From Hyphomicrobiales bacterium (GTDB lineage: Bacteria; Pseudomonadota; Alphaproteobacteria; Rhizobiales; Xanthobacteraceae), in assembly GCA_017304505.1 (NCBI GenBank), contig JAFKKQ010000251.1, positions 1 through 15,599 of the forward strand: a DNA stretch of 15,599 bases, given 5' to 3'. The notes beneath the pieces were generated by a model. The model was not told where the DNA came from and searched no databases. It saw only the letters and a list, made by a program, of their open reading frames with translations. Positions within the stretch are counted from its first letter, which is position 1. Each line of letters starts with the position of its first letter. Below are positions 7,237-13,795 of the stretch, in pieces. The position numbers and the translations under genes were made by a program.

Positions 7237-7285
7237 ATTCATTTCGGCCTATTTTTGGCCTGTTTTTGCATCGGGATCAGCGGTC

Positions 7286-8494
7286 GTGGATTCGCATCTT
7301 TTGCCGGCATATGCGCGGGTCGATCTCGCATTCGAGCGGGGCGAGGGCGTCTGGCTGACGGCGACCAACGGCGACCGCTACCTCGATTTCGCCTCGGGCG
7401 TCGCGGTCAATGCGCTCGGCCATTCGCATCCGCACGTGGTCGAGGCCATCACCGAACAAGCCAAGCGCGTGATGCACGTGTCGAACCTCTACCGCATCCC
7501 CGAGGGCGAGCGGCTGGCCAAGCGGCTGTGCGCGCTGTCATTCGCCGATGTGGTGTTCTTCGCCAATTCGGGCGCCGAAGCGATGGAAGGCGTCATCAAG
7601 ATCGTCCGCAAGTACCAGTCGGCCAACGGCCATCCGGAGCGCTATCGCATCCTGACCTTCGAGGGCAGCTTCCACGGCCGGACGCTGGCGACCTTGGCCG
7701 CCGCCAAGAACAAGAAGCACCTCGACGGTTTCGGGCCGATCATGGACGGCTTCGATCAGGCGCCGATGGGCGACATCGAAGCGGTCAAGCGCGCGATCGG
7801 GCCCGAGACAGCGGGCATCCTGATCGAGCCGGTGCAGGGCGAGGGCGGCGTGCGCGTCGTTCCGCCGTCGTTTGCCAAGGCGCTGCGCGCGCTTTGCGAC
7901 GAGCGCGGCCTGCTGCTGGCATTCGACGAGGTGCAGACCGGGATCGGCCGGCTGGGCGAGATGTTCGGTTACCAGAAGCTTGGGGTTACGCCCGATGTCA
8001 TGGGACTGGCCAAGGGGCTCGGCGCGGGCTTTCCGATCGGCGCGTGCCTTGCGACGGCCGAGGCCGCCAAGGGTATGACGCCCGGCACGCATGGTTCGAC
8101 CTTCGGCGGCAACCCGCTGGCGATGGCGGCGGGCAATGCGGTGCTCGATGTGGTGACCAAACGCGGCTTCATGGAGCACGTGCGCGAGATGGCGCTGCTG
8201 TTCAAGCAGCGGCTGGCCGAAATCAAGGACCGGCATCCGTCGGTGATCGCCGAAGTGCGCGGCGAAGGGCTGCTGATCGGGCTCAAATGCCAGGGACCGA
8301 ATGGCGAGCTGATCGACGCCTTGCGGGCCGAGAAGCTTCTGGCCGTCGGCGCGGGCGACAATGTCGCCCGTCTGGTGCCGCCGCTGATCGTCACCGACGC
8401 CGAGATTTCCGACGCCGTGGCTCGCCTCGACCGGGCCTGTGCGGCCATCGAGCGAAACCGGCAGGAGCCGCGCAAGCAGGGAGCGGCGGAGTGA
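7286..8494 (+). CDS. argD: Acetylornithine aminotransferase ArgD
   Basis: PLP-dependent class-III aminotransferase of arginine synthesis: converts N-acetylglutamate semialdehyde plus glutamate to N-acetylornithine plus 2-oxoglutarate. Many family members also act in lysine synthesis. Start chosen as GTG 7286, giving 402 residues, the normal size. The open frame continues upstream to a TTG at 7208, but that lies at the predicted transcription start, and the extra residues do not look like the family. Family features begin at once with [20 protein letters not shown]. Others are [38 protein letters not shown] with PLP-pyridine Asp214, and [14 protein letters not shown] with the Schiff-base Lys243. 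A GGGA at about 7273 is a weak ribosome site. The stop overlaps the argF start. Confidence 0.94.
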   Translation: MDSHLLPAYARVDLAFERGEGVWLTATNGDRYLDFASGVAVNALGHSHPHVVEAITEQAKRVMHVSNLYRIPEGERLAKRLCALSFADVVFFANSGAEAMEGVIKIVRKYQSANGHPERYRILTFEGSFHGRTLATLAAAKNKKHLDGFGPIMDGFDQAPMGDIEAVKRAIGPETAGILIEPVQGEGGVRVVPPSFAKALRALCDERGLLLAFDEVQTGIGRLGEMFGYQKLGVTPDVMGLAKGLGAGFPIGACLATAEAAKGMTPGTHGSTFGGNPLAMAAGNAVLDVVTKRGFMEHVREMALLFKQRLAEIKDRHPSVIAEVRGEGLLIGLKCQGPNGELIDALRAEKLLAVGAGDNVARLVPPLIVTDAEISDAVARLDRACAAIERNRQEPRKQGAAE

Positions 8495-9432
8495 ATACAA
8501 GCAACATCCGTCATTTCCTCGATCTGACCGACATTCCGGCAAGCGAATTGCGCGGGATCGTCGCGGCGAGCCGCGCGATGAAGGACAGCCGCGCCAAGGC
8601 CGGCTTTGACCGCGCGGCCAAAGGTCCGCTGGCGGGTCAGACGCTGGCGATGATCTTCGACAAGCCTTCGACGCGCACCCGCGTGTCGTTCGATGTTGCC
8701 ATGCGCCAGCTTGGCGGCGAGAGCATCATGCTGACCGGCCAGGAGATGCAGCTCGGCCGCGGCGAGACCATCGCCGACACGGCACGGGTGCTGTCGCGCT
8801 ATGTCGATGCCATCGTCATCCGCACGCTGGATCACAAGCAGGTGCTGGAGATGGCGCAGAACGCGACCGTTCCGGTCATCAATGGGCTGACGCGCCGGTC
8901 GCATCCCTGCCAGGTGATGGCCGATGTCATGACCTTCGAGGAACGCCGGGGCACGATCGGGGGTCGCGTCGTGGCCTGGACCGGTGACGCCAACAACGTG
9001 TTGGCGTCATGGATGCATGCCGCCCAGCGCTTCGAGTTCGAGCTGCGGGTGGCGACGCCGCCTGAGCTGAAGCCGAAGAAATGGCTGCTCGACTGGGTGA
9101 AGGAGTCCGGTGCGGCAATCCACATCGGCACCGATCCGGACGAGGCGGTCAAGGGCGCCGACTGCATCGTCACCGATACCTGGGTGTCGATGGGCGACAA
9201 GGACGGCAAGCTGCGCCACAACCTGCTCAAGCGCTACCAGGTCAATGCCGACCTCATGGGCAAGGCCAAGTCCGATGCGCTGTTCATGCATTGCCTGCCG
9301 GCCCATCGCGGTGAAGAGGTCACCGACGAGGTGATGGATGGGCCGCAGTCGGTGGTGTTCGACGAGGCGGAAAACCGGCTGCATGCGCAGAAGGGCATCC
9401 TGGCGTGGTGCCTGCACGCGGCCGCGCCGTAA
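8491..9432 (+). CDS. argF: Ornithine carbamoyltransferase ArgF
   Basis: Makes citrulline from ornithine and carbamoyl phosphate in the arginine pathway. 313 residues from GTG 8491, which overlaps the argD TGA by four bases (GTGA). GGGAG (about 8480) supplies the ribosome site, so the pair is translationally coupled. Carbamoyl-phosphate site [10 protein letters not shown] at residues 58-67, second carbamoyl-phosphate loop [15 protein letters not shown] around 131-145, ornithine-side DTWVSMGD, and the C-terminal [15 protein letters not shown] with His267 and Cys268. All catalytic motifs are present. An overlapping open frame runs through argD into this gene without a stop, but only the part from 8491 encodes ArgF. 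Confidence 0.96.
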   Translation: MNTSNIRHFLDLTDIPASELRGIVAASRAMKDSRAKAGFDRAAKGPLAGQTLAMIFDKPSTRTRVSFDVAMRQLGGESIMLTGQEMQLGRGETIADTARVLSRYVDAIVIRTLDHKQVLEMAQNATVPVINGLTRRSHPCQVMADVMTFEERRGTIGGRVVAWTGDANNVLASWMHAAQRFEFELRVATPPELKPKKWLLDWVKESGAAIHIGTDPDEAVKGADCIVTDTWVSMGDKDGKLRHNLLKRYQVNADLMGKAKSDALFMHCLPAHRGEEVTDEVMDGPQSVVFDEAENRLHAQKGILAWCLHAAAP

Positions 9433-9447
9433 CAACGGCGCCGGAGC

Positions 9448-9464
9448 CTGCCCATAACGGGCAG
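9448..9464 (+). terminator. Small hairpin after argF
   Basis: CTGCCC (9448-9453), loop ATAAC (9454-9458), GGGCAG (9459-9464), 15 bases after the argF stop. There is no T-run, so it may be a stabilising 3' hairpin or part of a Rho-dependent end. hslO begins 59 bases further on, so read-through is plausible. Confidence 0.35.
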
Positions 9465-9523
9465 CAGGACTGCGGACCGGGGCGGGGGTCGCGATTCGCA
9501 CCGTCGACACTACATAGGGCACG

Positions 9524-10510
9524 ATGAAACAGCCCCCCATCGATATTCCCGTGCGTGCGCCGGCGGCGACGTCCGCCGATGACACCGTTCTGCCCTTCGA
9601 GATCGCGGCGCTCGATCTGCGCGGCCGCGTGGTCCGGCTTGGCGCGGCCGTGGACGAAATCCTCTCCGGCCATGACTATCCGTTGCCGGTGGCGAAGCTG
9701 CTTGGCGAGGCCATCGCGCTGACCGTGCTGCTCGGCACCGCGCTCAAGATCGACGGCCGCTTCATCCTTCAGACACAGACCGACGGTCCGGTGCGGATGC
9801 TGGTGGTGGATTTCCGCAGCCCCGGAACGGTGCGGGCCTGCGCGCGCTTCGACGCCGCGCGCGTCGCCGCTGCGATCGAAGACAACGCGGCCTCGGCCGG
9901 CGCGCTGCTGGGCCACGGCCATCTCGCCATGACCATCGACCAGGGCCCAGACACCAATCGCTATCAGGGCTTGGTTGCGCTCGACGGCGGCAGCCTGGAG
10001 GACGCTGCGCACGAGTATTTCAAAAGCTCGGAGCAGATTCCGACGCGGGTGCGCCTGGCGGTGGCCGAGGAGATGACGCCCGGCGGCCGTTATCGCTGGC
10101 GTGCCGGCGGCATGCTGCTGCAATTCTTGCCCAAGGCGCCCGAGCGCATGCGGCAGGCCGATCTCGATCCGGGCGATGCGCCCGAGGGCGCGCCGATTCA
10201 TGCGGTCGCGGAAGACGACGCCTGGGTCGAGGGCCGCTCGCTGATCGCGACCGTGGAGGATGTCGAACTGATCGATCCGGCGCTCTCCAGCGAGCGTCTG
10301 GTGTATCGCCTGTTCCACGAGCGCGGTGTGCGTGTGTTCAAGAACGTGCCGGTGGCGGCGCAGTGCTCGTGCTCGCGCGAAAATGTCGAGGGGATGCTGC
10401 GCAGCTTCTCGCCCGAAGACCGCGATTACATGGTCGAAGACGGCGCGATCTCGGTGACCTGCGAGTTCTGCAACGCGAACTATCGCTTTGCGCCCGCGGA
10501 CGTGTCCTGA
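9524..10510 (+). CDS. hslO: Redox-regulated molecular chaperone Hsp33 (HslO)
   Basis: Cytoplasmic holdase activated by oxidative unfolding. 328 residues, a little longer than the E. coli protein (about 290), mainly through its N-terminal and linker regions. The N-terminal chaperone core starts near VLPFEIAALDLRGRVVRL. It includes LLGEAIALTVLLGTALK and the FILQTQTDGPVRMLVVDF strand typical of the family. The C-terminal zinc switch is complete: Cys281-x-Cys283 and Cys313-x-x-Cys316, 29 residues apart. The start ATG 9524 follows AGGGCACG. Its position after argF is a conserved order in related rhizobia, as far as I recall. A 9-bp hairpin at 10517-10541 follows the stop. Confidence 0.95.
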   Translation: MKQPPIDIPVRAPAATSADDTVLPFEIAALDLRGRVVRLGAAVDEILSGHDYPLPVAKLLGEAIALTVLLGTALKIDGRFILQTQTDGPVRMLVVDFRSPGTVRACARFDAARVAAAIEDNAASAGALLGHGHLAMTIDQGPDTNRYQGLVALDGGSLEDAAHEYFKSSEQIPTRVRLAVAEEMTPGGRYRWRAGGMLLQFLPKAPERMRQADLDPGDAPEGAPIHAVAEDDAWVEGRSLIATVEDVELIDPALSSERLVYRLFHERGVRVFKNVPVAAQCSCSRENVEGMLRSFSPEDRDYMVEDGAISVTCEFCNANYRFAPADVS

Positions 10511-10516
10511 GCCGGC

Positions 10517-10541
10517 CTTGGCCGCGGCGGAAGCGGCCAAG
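10517..10541. terminator. Hairpin between convergent hslO and tRNA-Leu
   Basis: CTTGGCCGC (10517-10525), loop GGCGGAA (10526-10532), GCGGCCAAG (10533-10541): a perfect 9-bp stem 6 bases after the hslO stop. It lies between two converging transcripts and could end both, though neither side has a clear T-run. Confidence 0.5.
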
Positions 10542-10576
10542 CTCTCGATCGGGTCAGGCTCTTGAGGCCGAACCCT

Positions 10577-10663
10577 TGGTGCCCCTGGCCGGGATCGAAC
10601 CAGCACGATGTTGCCATCACCAGATTTTGAGTCTGGCGCGTCTACCAGTTCCGCCACAGGGGC
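10577..10663 (-). tRNA. tRNA-Leu (anticodon CAA)
   Basis: On the - strand the 5' arm GCCCCTG (10663-10657) pairs with CAGGGGC (10587-10581). The discriminator A and an encoded CCA follow (10580-10577), for 87 nt in all. The D-arm region reads GCGGAACTGGTAGACGC. The anticodon stem CCAGA/TCTGG encloses the loop CTCAAAA, so the anticodon is CAA, reading the Leu codon UUG. A long variable arm (TGATGGCAACATCGTG) is typical of class-II tRNA-Leu, and the T-arm carries TTCGATC. It has its own promoter at 10674-10701. No integrase or attachment-site duplication is seen at its 3' end. Confidence 0.95.
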
Positions 10664-10673
10664 ATGGGCGGCG

Positions 10674-10701
10674 ATCATAGCGGCGCTTGCTGCCCGGTCA
10701 A
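10674..10701 (-). promoter_or_regulatory. Promoter of tRNA-Leu
   Basis: On the - strand TTGACC (10701-10696), 16-bp spacer, TATGAT (10679-10674). The hexamers match five of six each. The -10 ends 10 bases before the mature tRNA 5' end, leaving a 5' leader of only a few bases. Confidence 0.75.
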
Positions 10702-10747
10702 TGTCCGGCGTCGGTCGCGCCTGGAACGGGACTCACATCGTTGTGGG

Positions 10748-10776
10748 TCGACAGGCCGGCGGCGCGGGGCTATGCG
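10748..10776 (+). promoter_or_regulatory. Weak candidate promoter for dsbB
   Basis: TCGACA (10748-10753), 17-bp spacer, TATGCG (10771-10776). The -35 matches five of six and the -10 only three of six. The predicted start near 10783 would leave a 19-base leader that holds the ribosome site. It is the best candidate in this gap but not strong. Confidence 0.3.
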
Positions 10777-10801
10777 AAACGCGCCACAGAGGACGGAAGC
10801 G

Positions 10802-11344
10802 ATGGCCAGTCAGACCATGAGTTTCGTGCGCACACAACCGGCCGCCGCGGCGGCGGTGGCCATCGCCGTCATCGGCGTGGCGACCATCCTGGGCGCGTAT
10901 TACTTCCAGTTCGTGCTGGGCTATCCGCCCTGTCCGCTGTGCCTCGAGCAGCGTTTCGCCTATTACTTCGCCATTCCGCTTGCGGCGATGATCCTGCTTG
11001 GCATCTCGGTCGGCTCGTCGCGCAAGGTGCTGGTGTTGGCGTTGTCGGCGATCGCGGTCGCCATGCTGTGGAACGCCGGTCTTGGGGCTTACCACTCCGG
11101 CGTCGAATGGCATTGGTGGCCGGGTCCGCAGGATTGCTCGGGCGCGACGCCGAACTTCAGCGCTGGCGGCAGTCTGCTTGACCAGATCAATCGCACGCGG
11201 GTCGTGCGCTGCGACGAGGCGGCGTGGCGCTTCCTCGGTCTCTCGCTTGCCGGCTACAACGTGCTGATCTCGCTCGCGCTGGCCGCCATCGCGGCCTGTG
11301 GGGCGTGGGGAATGATCCGGGGGACGGCCGGGTCGTCGCGATGA
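10802..11344 (+). CDS. dsbB: Disulfide bond formation protein B family (DsbB)
   Basis: Inner-membrane oxidoreductase that reoxidises periplasmic DsbA and passes electrons to quinone. 180 residues from ATG 10802, preceded by AGAGGACGGAAG; the open frame extends upstream to 10664 but that would run through the tRNA promoter. Four membrane helices are apparent: about residues 15-36, 52-70, 76-94 and 145-170. The first periplasmic loop has the redox pair Cys44-Pro-Leu-Cys47, followed by Glu-Gln-Arg51, where the Arg matches the quinone-binding position. The second loop has Cys112 and Cys137. All four catalytic Cys are therefore present. It converges with the cupin gene at 11357, with 12 bases between stops and no obvious terminator. 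Confidence 0.92.
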   Translation: MASQTMSFVRTQPAAAAAVAIAVIGVATILGAYYFQFVLGYPPCPLCLEQRFAYYFAIPLAAMILLGISVGSSRKVLVLALSAIAVAMLWNAGLGAYHSGVEWHWWPGPQDCSGATPNFSAGGSLLDQINRTRVVRCDEAAWRFLGLSLAGYNVLISLALAAIAACGAWGMIRGTAGSSR

Positions 11345-11356
11345 CCGGAGCGCGCC

Positions 11357-11707
11357 TCAGGCGTCGTCGCGCTTTACGGCAAGATGGAACAACTTGAGCG
11401 GCTCCGCGCCGGCCTGCGTGATCGTGGCCTTTTCCGAGGGCTCGAGATAGACGCCGCCGCCTTCGGCCACCGCGTAGTGAGTGTTGTCGAGCGTGATGAC
11501 GGCCTCGCCCTCCATCAAATAGATGAGCTGATGAACGCTCGGGTCCGCGGGTGCGTCGAAGTGCTCGCCGCGCTCCAGCCAGTGCAACATCGCCAGCGCT
11601 TTCTCGGCGCCGCATAGCGCCTGATTGATGATCTGCGCGTGGGTTCCGGGCATCCCTTGCAGTCGCGCCGGCTTGATTGCGTTGGTATCGATGAATGTCG
11701 TGGTCAT
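11357..11707 (-). CDS. Small cupin-fold protein with degenerate metal site
   Basis: 116-residue single-domain cupin of unknown function. The beta-barrel core is recognisable from LHWLERGEHFDAPADPSVHQ followed by LIYLMEGEAVITL, and from the second motif GGGVYLEPSEKATI. Set against the neighbouring cupin, the first-motif His-x-His and Glu that normally hold the metal are replaced, and the His of the second motif is missing. Enzymatic metal chemistry therefore looks unlikely, and a binding or regulatory role is possible. It lies 48 bases downstream of the second cupin gene in the same direction, so they probably share a transcript. AAGG about 8 bases upstream of the ATG is a modest ribosome site. 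Exact substrate unknown. Confidence 0.8.
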   Translation of the reverse strand: MTTTFIDTNAIKPARLQGMPGTHAQIINQALCGAEKALAMLHWLERGEHFDAPADPSVHQLIYLMEGEAVITLDNTHYAVAEGGGVYLEPSEKATITQAGAEPLKLFHLAVKRDDA

Positions 11708-11755
11708 CTCGGCTGCCTTGACTCACGCCCGAGGCGGGGGCGTTGCTTTGCGGCG

Positions 11756-12172
11756 TTACTTGATGTGCGTGCGGATTTTGCCGTCGATGGTTTTCCACGC
11801 CAGCCCGTTGCCGTCGCCGTCGAGGATCACGGTCTTGTATTTGTAAGGCCCCTGGAATTCGAAAACGAGAACGTCGTCTCCGGCCCGGAACATGTGCTTT
11901 TCTTCATTCGGAATGAAGATCACTTCTCCGGCCTTGACCTCGCGGGTGCCGTCTTCCGTCTGCACGGTGCCCTTGCCCGACATCAGGAAGTAAAAGTGCT
12001 CGCACTTTTCATGATAATGGTAGGGCGACTTCGCGCCCTTCTTGTAGCGCATGATGCCGCACAACAGGTCTTCGGTTTTCGCGAGGTCCTTGTTCACGAA
12101 CGGAATGCGTTCGCGTCCCGGATCGACCGATTGCATCTTCGGCATTTCGTTTTCATGGAAAATATAAGCCAT
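11756..12172 (-). CDS. Cupin domain-containing protein with intact metal site
   Basis: 138-residue single cupin. Motif 1 is textbook: G-x5-H-x-H-x4-E-x6-G in KKGAKSPYHYHEKCEHFYFL followed by MSGKG. Motif 2 is GEVIFIPNEEKHMFRAG with its His. The protein therefore probably binds a divalent metal. The fold resembles type-2 cupins found in sugar-phosphate isomerases, ectoine synthase-like proteins and small dioxygenases, but I cannot assign a substrate. The start has a strong upstream GGGAGG (reverse complement of about 12184-12189). The downstream partner is the degenerate cupin at 11357-11707. No pathway enzymes sit beside the pair, so context does not help. Confidence 0.85.
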   Translation of the reverse strand: MAYIFHENEMPKMQSVDPGRERIPFVNKDLAKTEDLLCGIMRYKKGAKSPYHYHEKCEHFYFLMSGKGTVQTEDGTREVKAGEVIFIPNEEKHMFRAGDDVLVFEFQGPYKYKTVILDGDGNGLAWKTIDGKIRTHIK

Positions 12173-12255
12173 TGCTCTGGGCCCTCCCGGCGCCCTGTTT
12201 TTCTTCTCGATGCCGCATCGGGCGCGTGCGGTCGCGCGGCGTAGACCATCGACCT

Positions 12256-12353
12256 CAAGCGTTTTCGAGCAAAGCGGCCTTCGGCTCGTGCGACGAGACC
12301 GCGGTTAAATCCTGATCCGATTTTAGGTTTGCTTGCGGAAAAGTGAACCCCGG
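12256..12353. repeat. Possible degenerate dispersed intergenic repeat
   Basis: The 222-base gap between the HNH and cupin genes has no gene. It contains AAGCGTTTTCGAGCAAAG (12257-12274) and GCGGAAAAGTGAACCCCGG (12335-12353). I recall these as resembling the short palindromic sequences scattered between genes in Bradyrhizobium and Rhodopseudomonas (forms like AGCGTTTTCGAGCGAAGTGG and GGAAAAGTGGAAACCGG). A small stem CTCGT/ACGAG lies at 12285-12297. The resemblance is from memory, not from a search. Confidence 0.35.
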
Positions 12354-12394
12354 AATGGGCCGTGCGGCCGGTGCGGATGCAAGCGCCGCATCGG

Positions 12395-12955
12395 TCAAGG
12401 ATCGAGTTCGGTGTCCCAATAGAGATAGTCGAGCCAGCTCTGGTGCAGATAGTTCGGCGGGAACAGCCGGCCGTTGCGATGCAGGTGCTGCACGCTGGGT
12501 TGCATCGGCATCTGTGACGGCCACATCTTGGCCTCGGCCGGCGTGAGGCTGCCCTTGCGCAGGTTGCACCCCGAGCATGCGGTGATGACGTTGATCCAGG
12601 TGGTCTGGCCGCCGCGCGAACGCGGGATCAGATGATCGAAGGTGAGATCGTCGCGAGAGCCGCAGTATTGGCAGGAGAAGCGGTCGCGCAGGAAGACGTT
12701 GAACCGGGTGAAGGCCGGGTGTGTGGACGGCTTCACGAATGTCTTGAGCGACACCACGCTTGGCAACTTCATCTCAAGCGAAGGGCTGTGTACCGCTTGA
12801 TCGTATTGTTCAACGATGTTGACGCGCTCGAGGAACACCGCCTTGATCGTGTCCTGCCAGGACCACAGCGACAGCGGGTAATAACTCAGCGGGCGGAAGT
12901 CCGCGTTCAGCACCAGGGCGGGAAATCCATTCCCGGGAGAAACGTGCACGTTCAA
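12395..12955 (-). CDS. HNH endonuclease family protein
   Basis: 186 residues from a proposed TTG start at 12955. AGGAG (12968-12964) lies 8 bases upstream of this TTG, and a promoter at 13054-13027 would begin transcription near 13020. That excludes the ATG at 13024 that would give 209 residues. The N-terminal half (NVHVSPGNGFPALVLNADFR, then a PLSYYPLSLWSW segment) is a domain conserved with the rhizobial family. The C-terminal nuclease domain has zinc-binding Cys95-x2-Cys98 and Cys127-x2-Cys130. The HNH residues are His108 (FDHLIPRSRGG), Asn122 (TTWINV) and Asn131 (CNLRKG), the H-N-N variant. The C-terminus ends in LHQSWLDYLYWDTELDP. The function in the cell is unknown; it stands alone, with no methyltransferase or toxin partner nearby. 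Confidence 0.88.
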   Translation of the reverse strand: MNVHVSPGNGFPALVLNADFRPLSYYPLSLWSWQDTIKAVFLERVNIVEQYDQAVHSPSLEMKLPSVVSLKTFVKPSTHPAFTRFNVFLRDRFSCQYCGSRDDLTFDHLIPRSRGGQTTWINVITACSGCNLRKGSLTPAEAKMWPSQMPMQPSVQHLHRNGRLFPPNYLHQSWLDYLYWDTELDP

Positions 12956-13026
12956 AGGCGAGGCTCCTAAACAACCCCCCAGCAAACACGCCGAAGCCGC
13001 TGACCGCAGCGACGGCTGAATCACAG

Positions 13027-13054
13027 TGTATAGGGACCGTGACGGCGTTGTGAA
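13027..13054 (-). promoter_or_regulatory. Promoter of the HNH gene
   Basis: On the - strand TTCACA (13054-13049), 16-bp spacer, TATACA (13032-13027): five of six and four of six matches. The start near 13020 gives a leader of about 65 nt to the TTG at 12955 and supports the short form of the protein. Confidence 0.55.
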
Positions 13055-13120
13055 GCACGCATAAAGCTGCGGCTGTGCGCGAATCGGGCGGCGGCAGGCA
13101 CACCGATCTGCTGGTGCGGT

Positions 13121-13795
13121 TCAGGCCCGCAGCCCGAATCGGCGGGCGAGGAAGGCGCCGCCGTGCCGCAGGCCATCCTGGTCGATGCCGTGGCCGACGC
13201 CTTCCGACAGATGCCATTCGACCGGCACATCGAGCGCCGCCAGCGCCTTCGCGCTCTGGAACAGCGCCTGCGCCGGAATGAGGTCGTCCTGGGCCCCGTG
13301 CACCAGAAGCACCGGCGGCCGGCCTTTGATATCGCCCGCGACGGCCTCGGGCGGCGTCTTGTCCGGCAGCACCAGGATGCCCGAATAACCGACGATCGCC
13401 GCGGGCGGCGCGGCGCGGCGCAGGCCCGTGTGCAGCGCCATCATCGTGCCCTGGCTAAAGCCGACCAGCGCCAGAGCGGCGGGTGCAAGCTTTCGCCGCT
13501 CCAGCTCGGCATCGAGGAACCGCTCCAGGACGGGTGCGGCCTTGTTGACGCCGCGCCAGCGTTCGTCCGGATCGCGGAAGGTGAGCGGAAACCATTGCCG
13601 TCCGACCGGGGCCTGGCCGCAAGGTTCCGGCGCGTGCGGTGAGACGAAGGCGGTGTCCGGCAGCAGCCCTTGCCAGGCGCGACCGAGGTCGATCAGGTCG
13701 TTGCCGTCGGCGCCGTAGCCGTGCAGGAAAACGACCAGGCGCTTGGCCTGGCCGCTGGGCGGTTCGAGCCGCGGACCGTCGAGTTCACCGGCCAC
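13121..13795 (-). CDS. Phospholipase/carboxylesterase family serine hydrolase
   Basis: Alpha/beta hydrolase of the carboxylesterase/acyl-protein-thioesterase-like family, 224 residues from GTG 13795. GGAG lies 6 bases upstream; an ATG at 13849 is inside alkA and would add 18 basic residues, unlike the family. The oxyanion region LVVFLHGYGADGND comes first. The catalytic triad follows: Ser114 in GFSQG, Asp170 in HGAQDDLIP, His202 in GVGHGID. PHAPEP and GRQWFPL are typical of this family. No signal peptide, so cytoplasmic. The start overlaps the end of alkA by 11 bases, so it is likely translated after it. The natural substrate is not predictable; short acyl esters are usual. Confidence 0.9.
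   Translation of the reverse strand: MAGELDGPRLEPPSGQAKRLVVFLHGYGADGNDLIDLGRAWQGLLPDTAFVSPHAPEPCGQAPVGRQWFPLTFRDPDERWRGVNKAAPVLERFLDAELERRKLAPAALALVGFSQGTMMALHTGLRRAAPPAAIVGYSGILVLPDKTPPEAVAGDIKGRPPVLLVHGAQDDLIPAQALFQSAKALAALDVPVEWHLSEGVGHGIDQDGLRHGGAFLARRFGLRA

Larger units (their letters stand above)
6894..7285. other. Structured intergenic region between gcrA and argD
   Basis: 392 bases without a convincing gene. It contains the gcrA leader, a perfect inverted repeat (7008-7025), a GANTC palindrome (7066-7080), the argD promoter (7176-7204), an argD leader hairpin (7213-7236) and a tandem T-rich repeat (7246-7267). GANTC sites read by eye are at 6936, 7053, 7066, 7076, 7236 and, just past the argD start, 7289. 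Two weak DnaA-box-like 9-mers (7 of 9 matches to TTATCCACA) occur at 6986-6994 (reverse strand) and 7005-7013 (forward). The short open frame crossing 7125-7358 overlaps the promoter and the argD start and does not look like a protein. Confidence 0.7.

Noticed and set aside
7125..7358. Small open frame before argD considered as an arginine leader peptide
   Set aside because: It starts upstream of the argD promoter, its internal ATG at 7203 overlaps the -10 element, there is no run of Arg codons placed before an attenuator, and it ends inside argD.
7255..8490. Long + strand frame running through argD in another frame and fusing into argF (725 codons)
   Set aside because: The part before 8491 is low-complexity Arg/Gly/Ala translation of argD in the wrong frame. 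ArgF similarity starts exactly at GTG 8491.
10577..10663. tRNA-Leu as an integration site for a genomic island
   Set aside because: No integrase gene, no repeat of the tRNA 3' end within the window, and the flanking genes (hslO, dsbB) are core genes with normal composition.
9320..10678. 452-codon - strand frame opposite hslO that runs through the tRNA-Leu gene
   Set aside because: It includes the tRNA and is antisense to hslO. The apparent N-terminus is translated tRNA sequence (APVAELVDAPDSKSG is a well-known tRNA artefact).
12395..12955. HNH gene as part of a restriction, toxin or phage module
   Set aside because: No methyltransferase, immunity gene, terminase or phage genes are nearby, and the protein has a family-specific N-terminus found with core genes.
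11357..13795. Cupins, HNH and esterase as one new functional system
   Set aside because: The HNH gene has its own promoter, a 222-base gap separates it from the cupins and a 165-base gap separates it from the esterase. Nothing ties their functions together.
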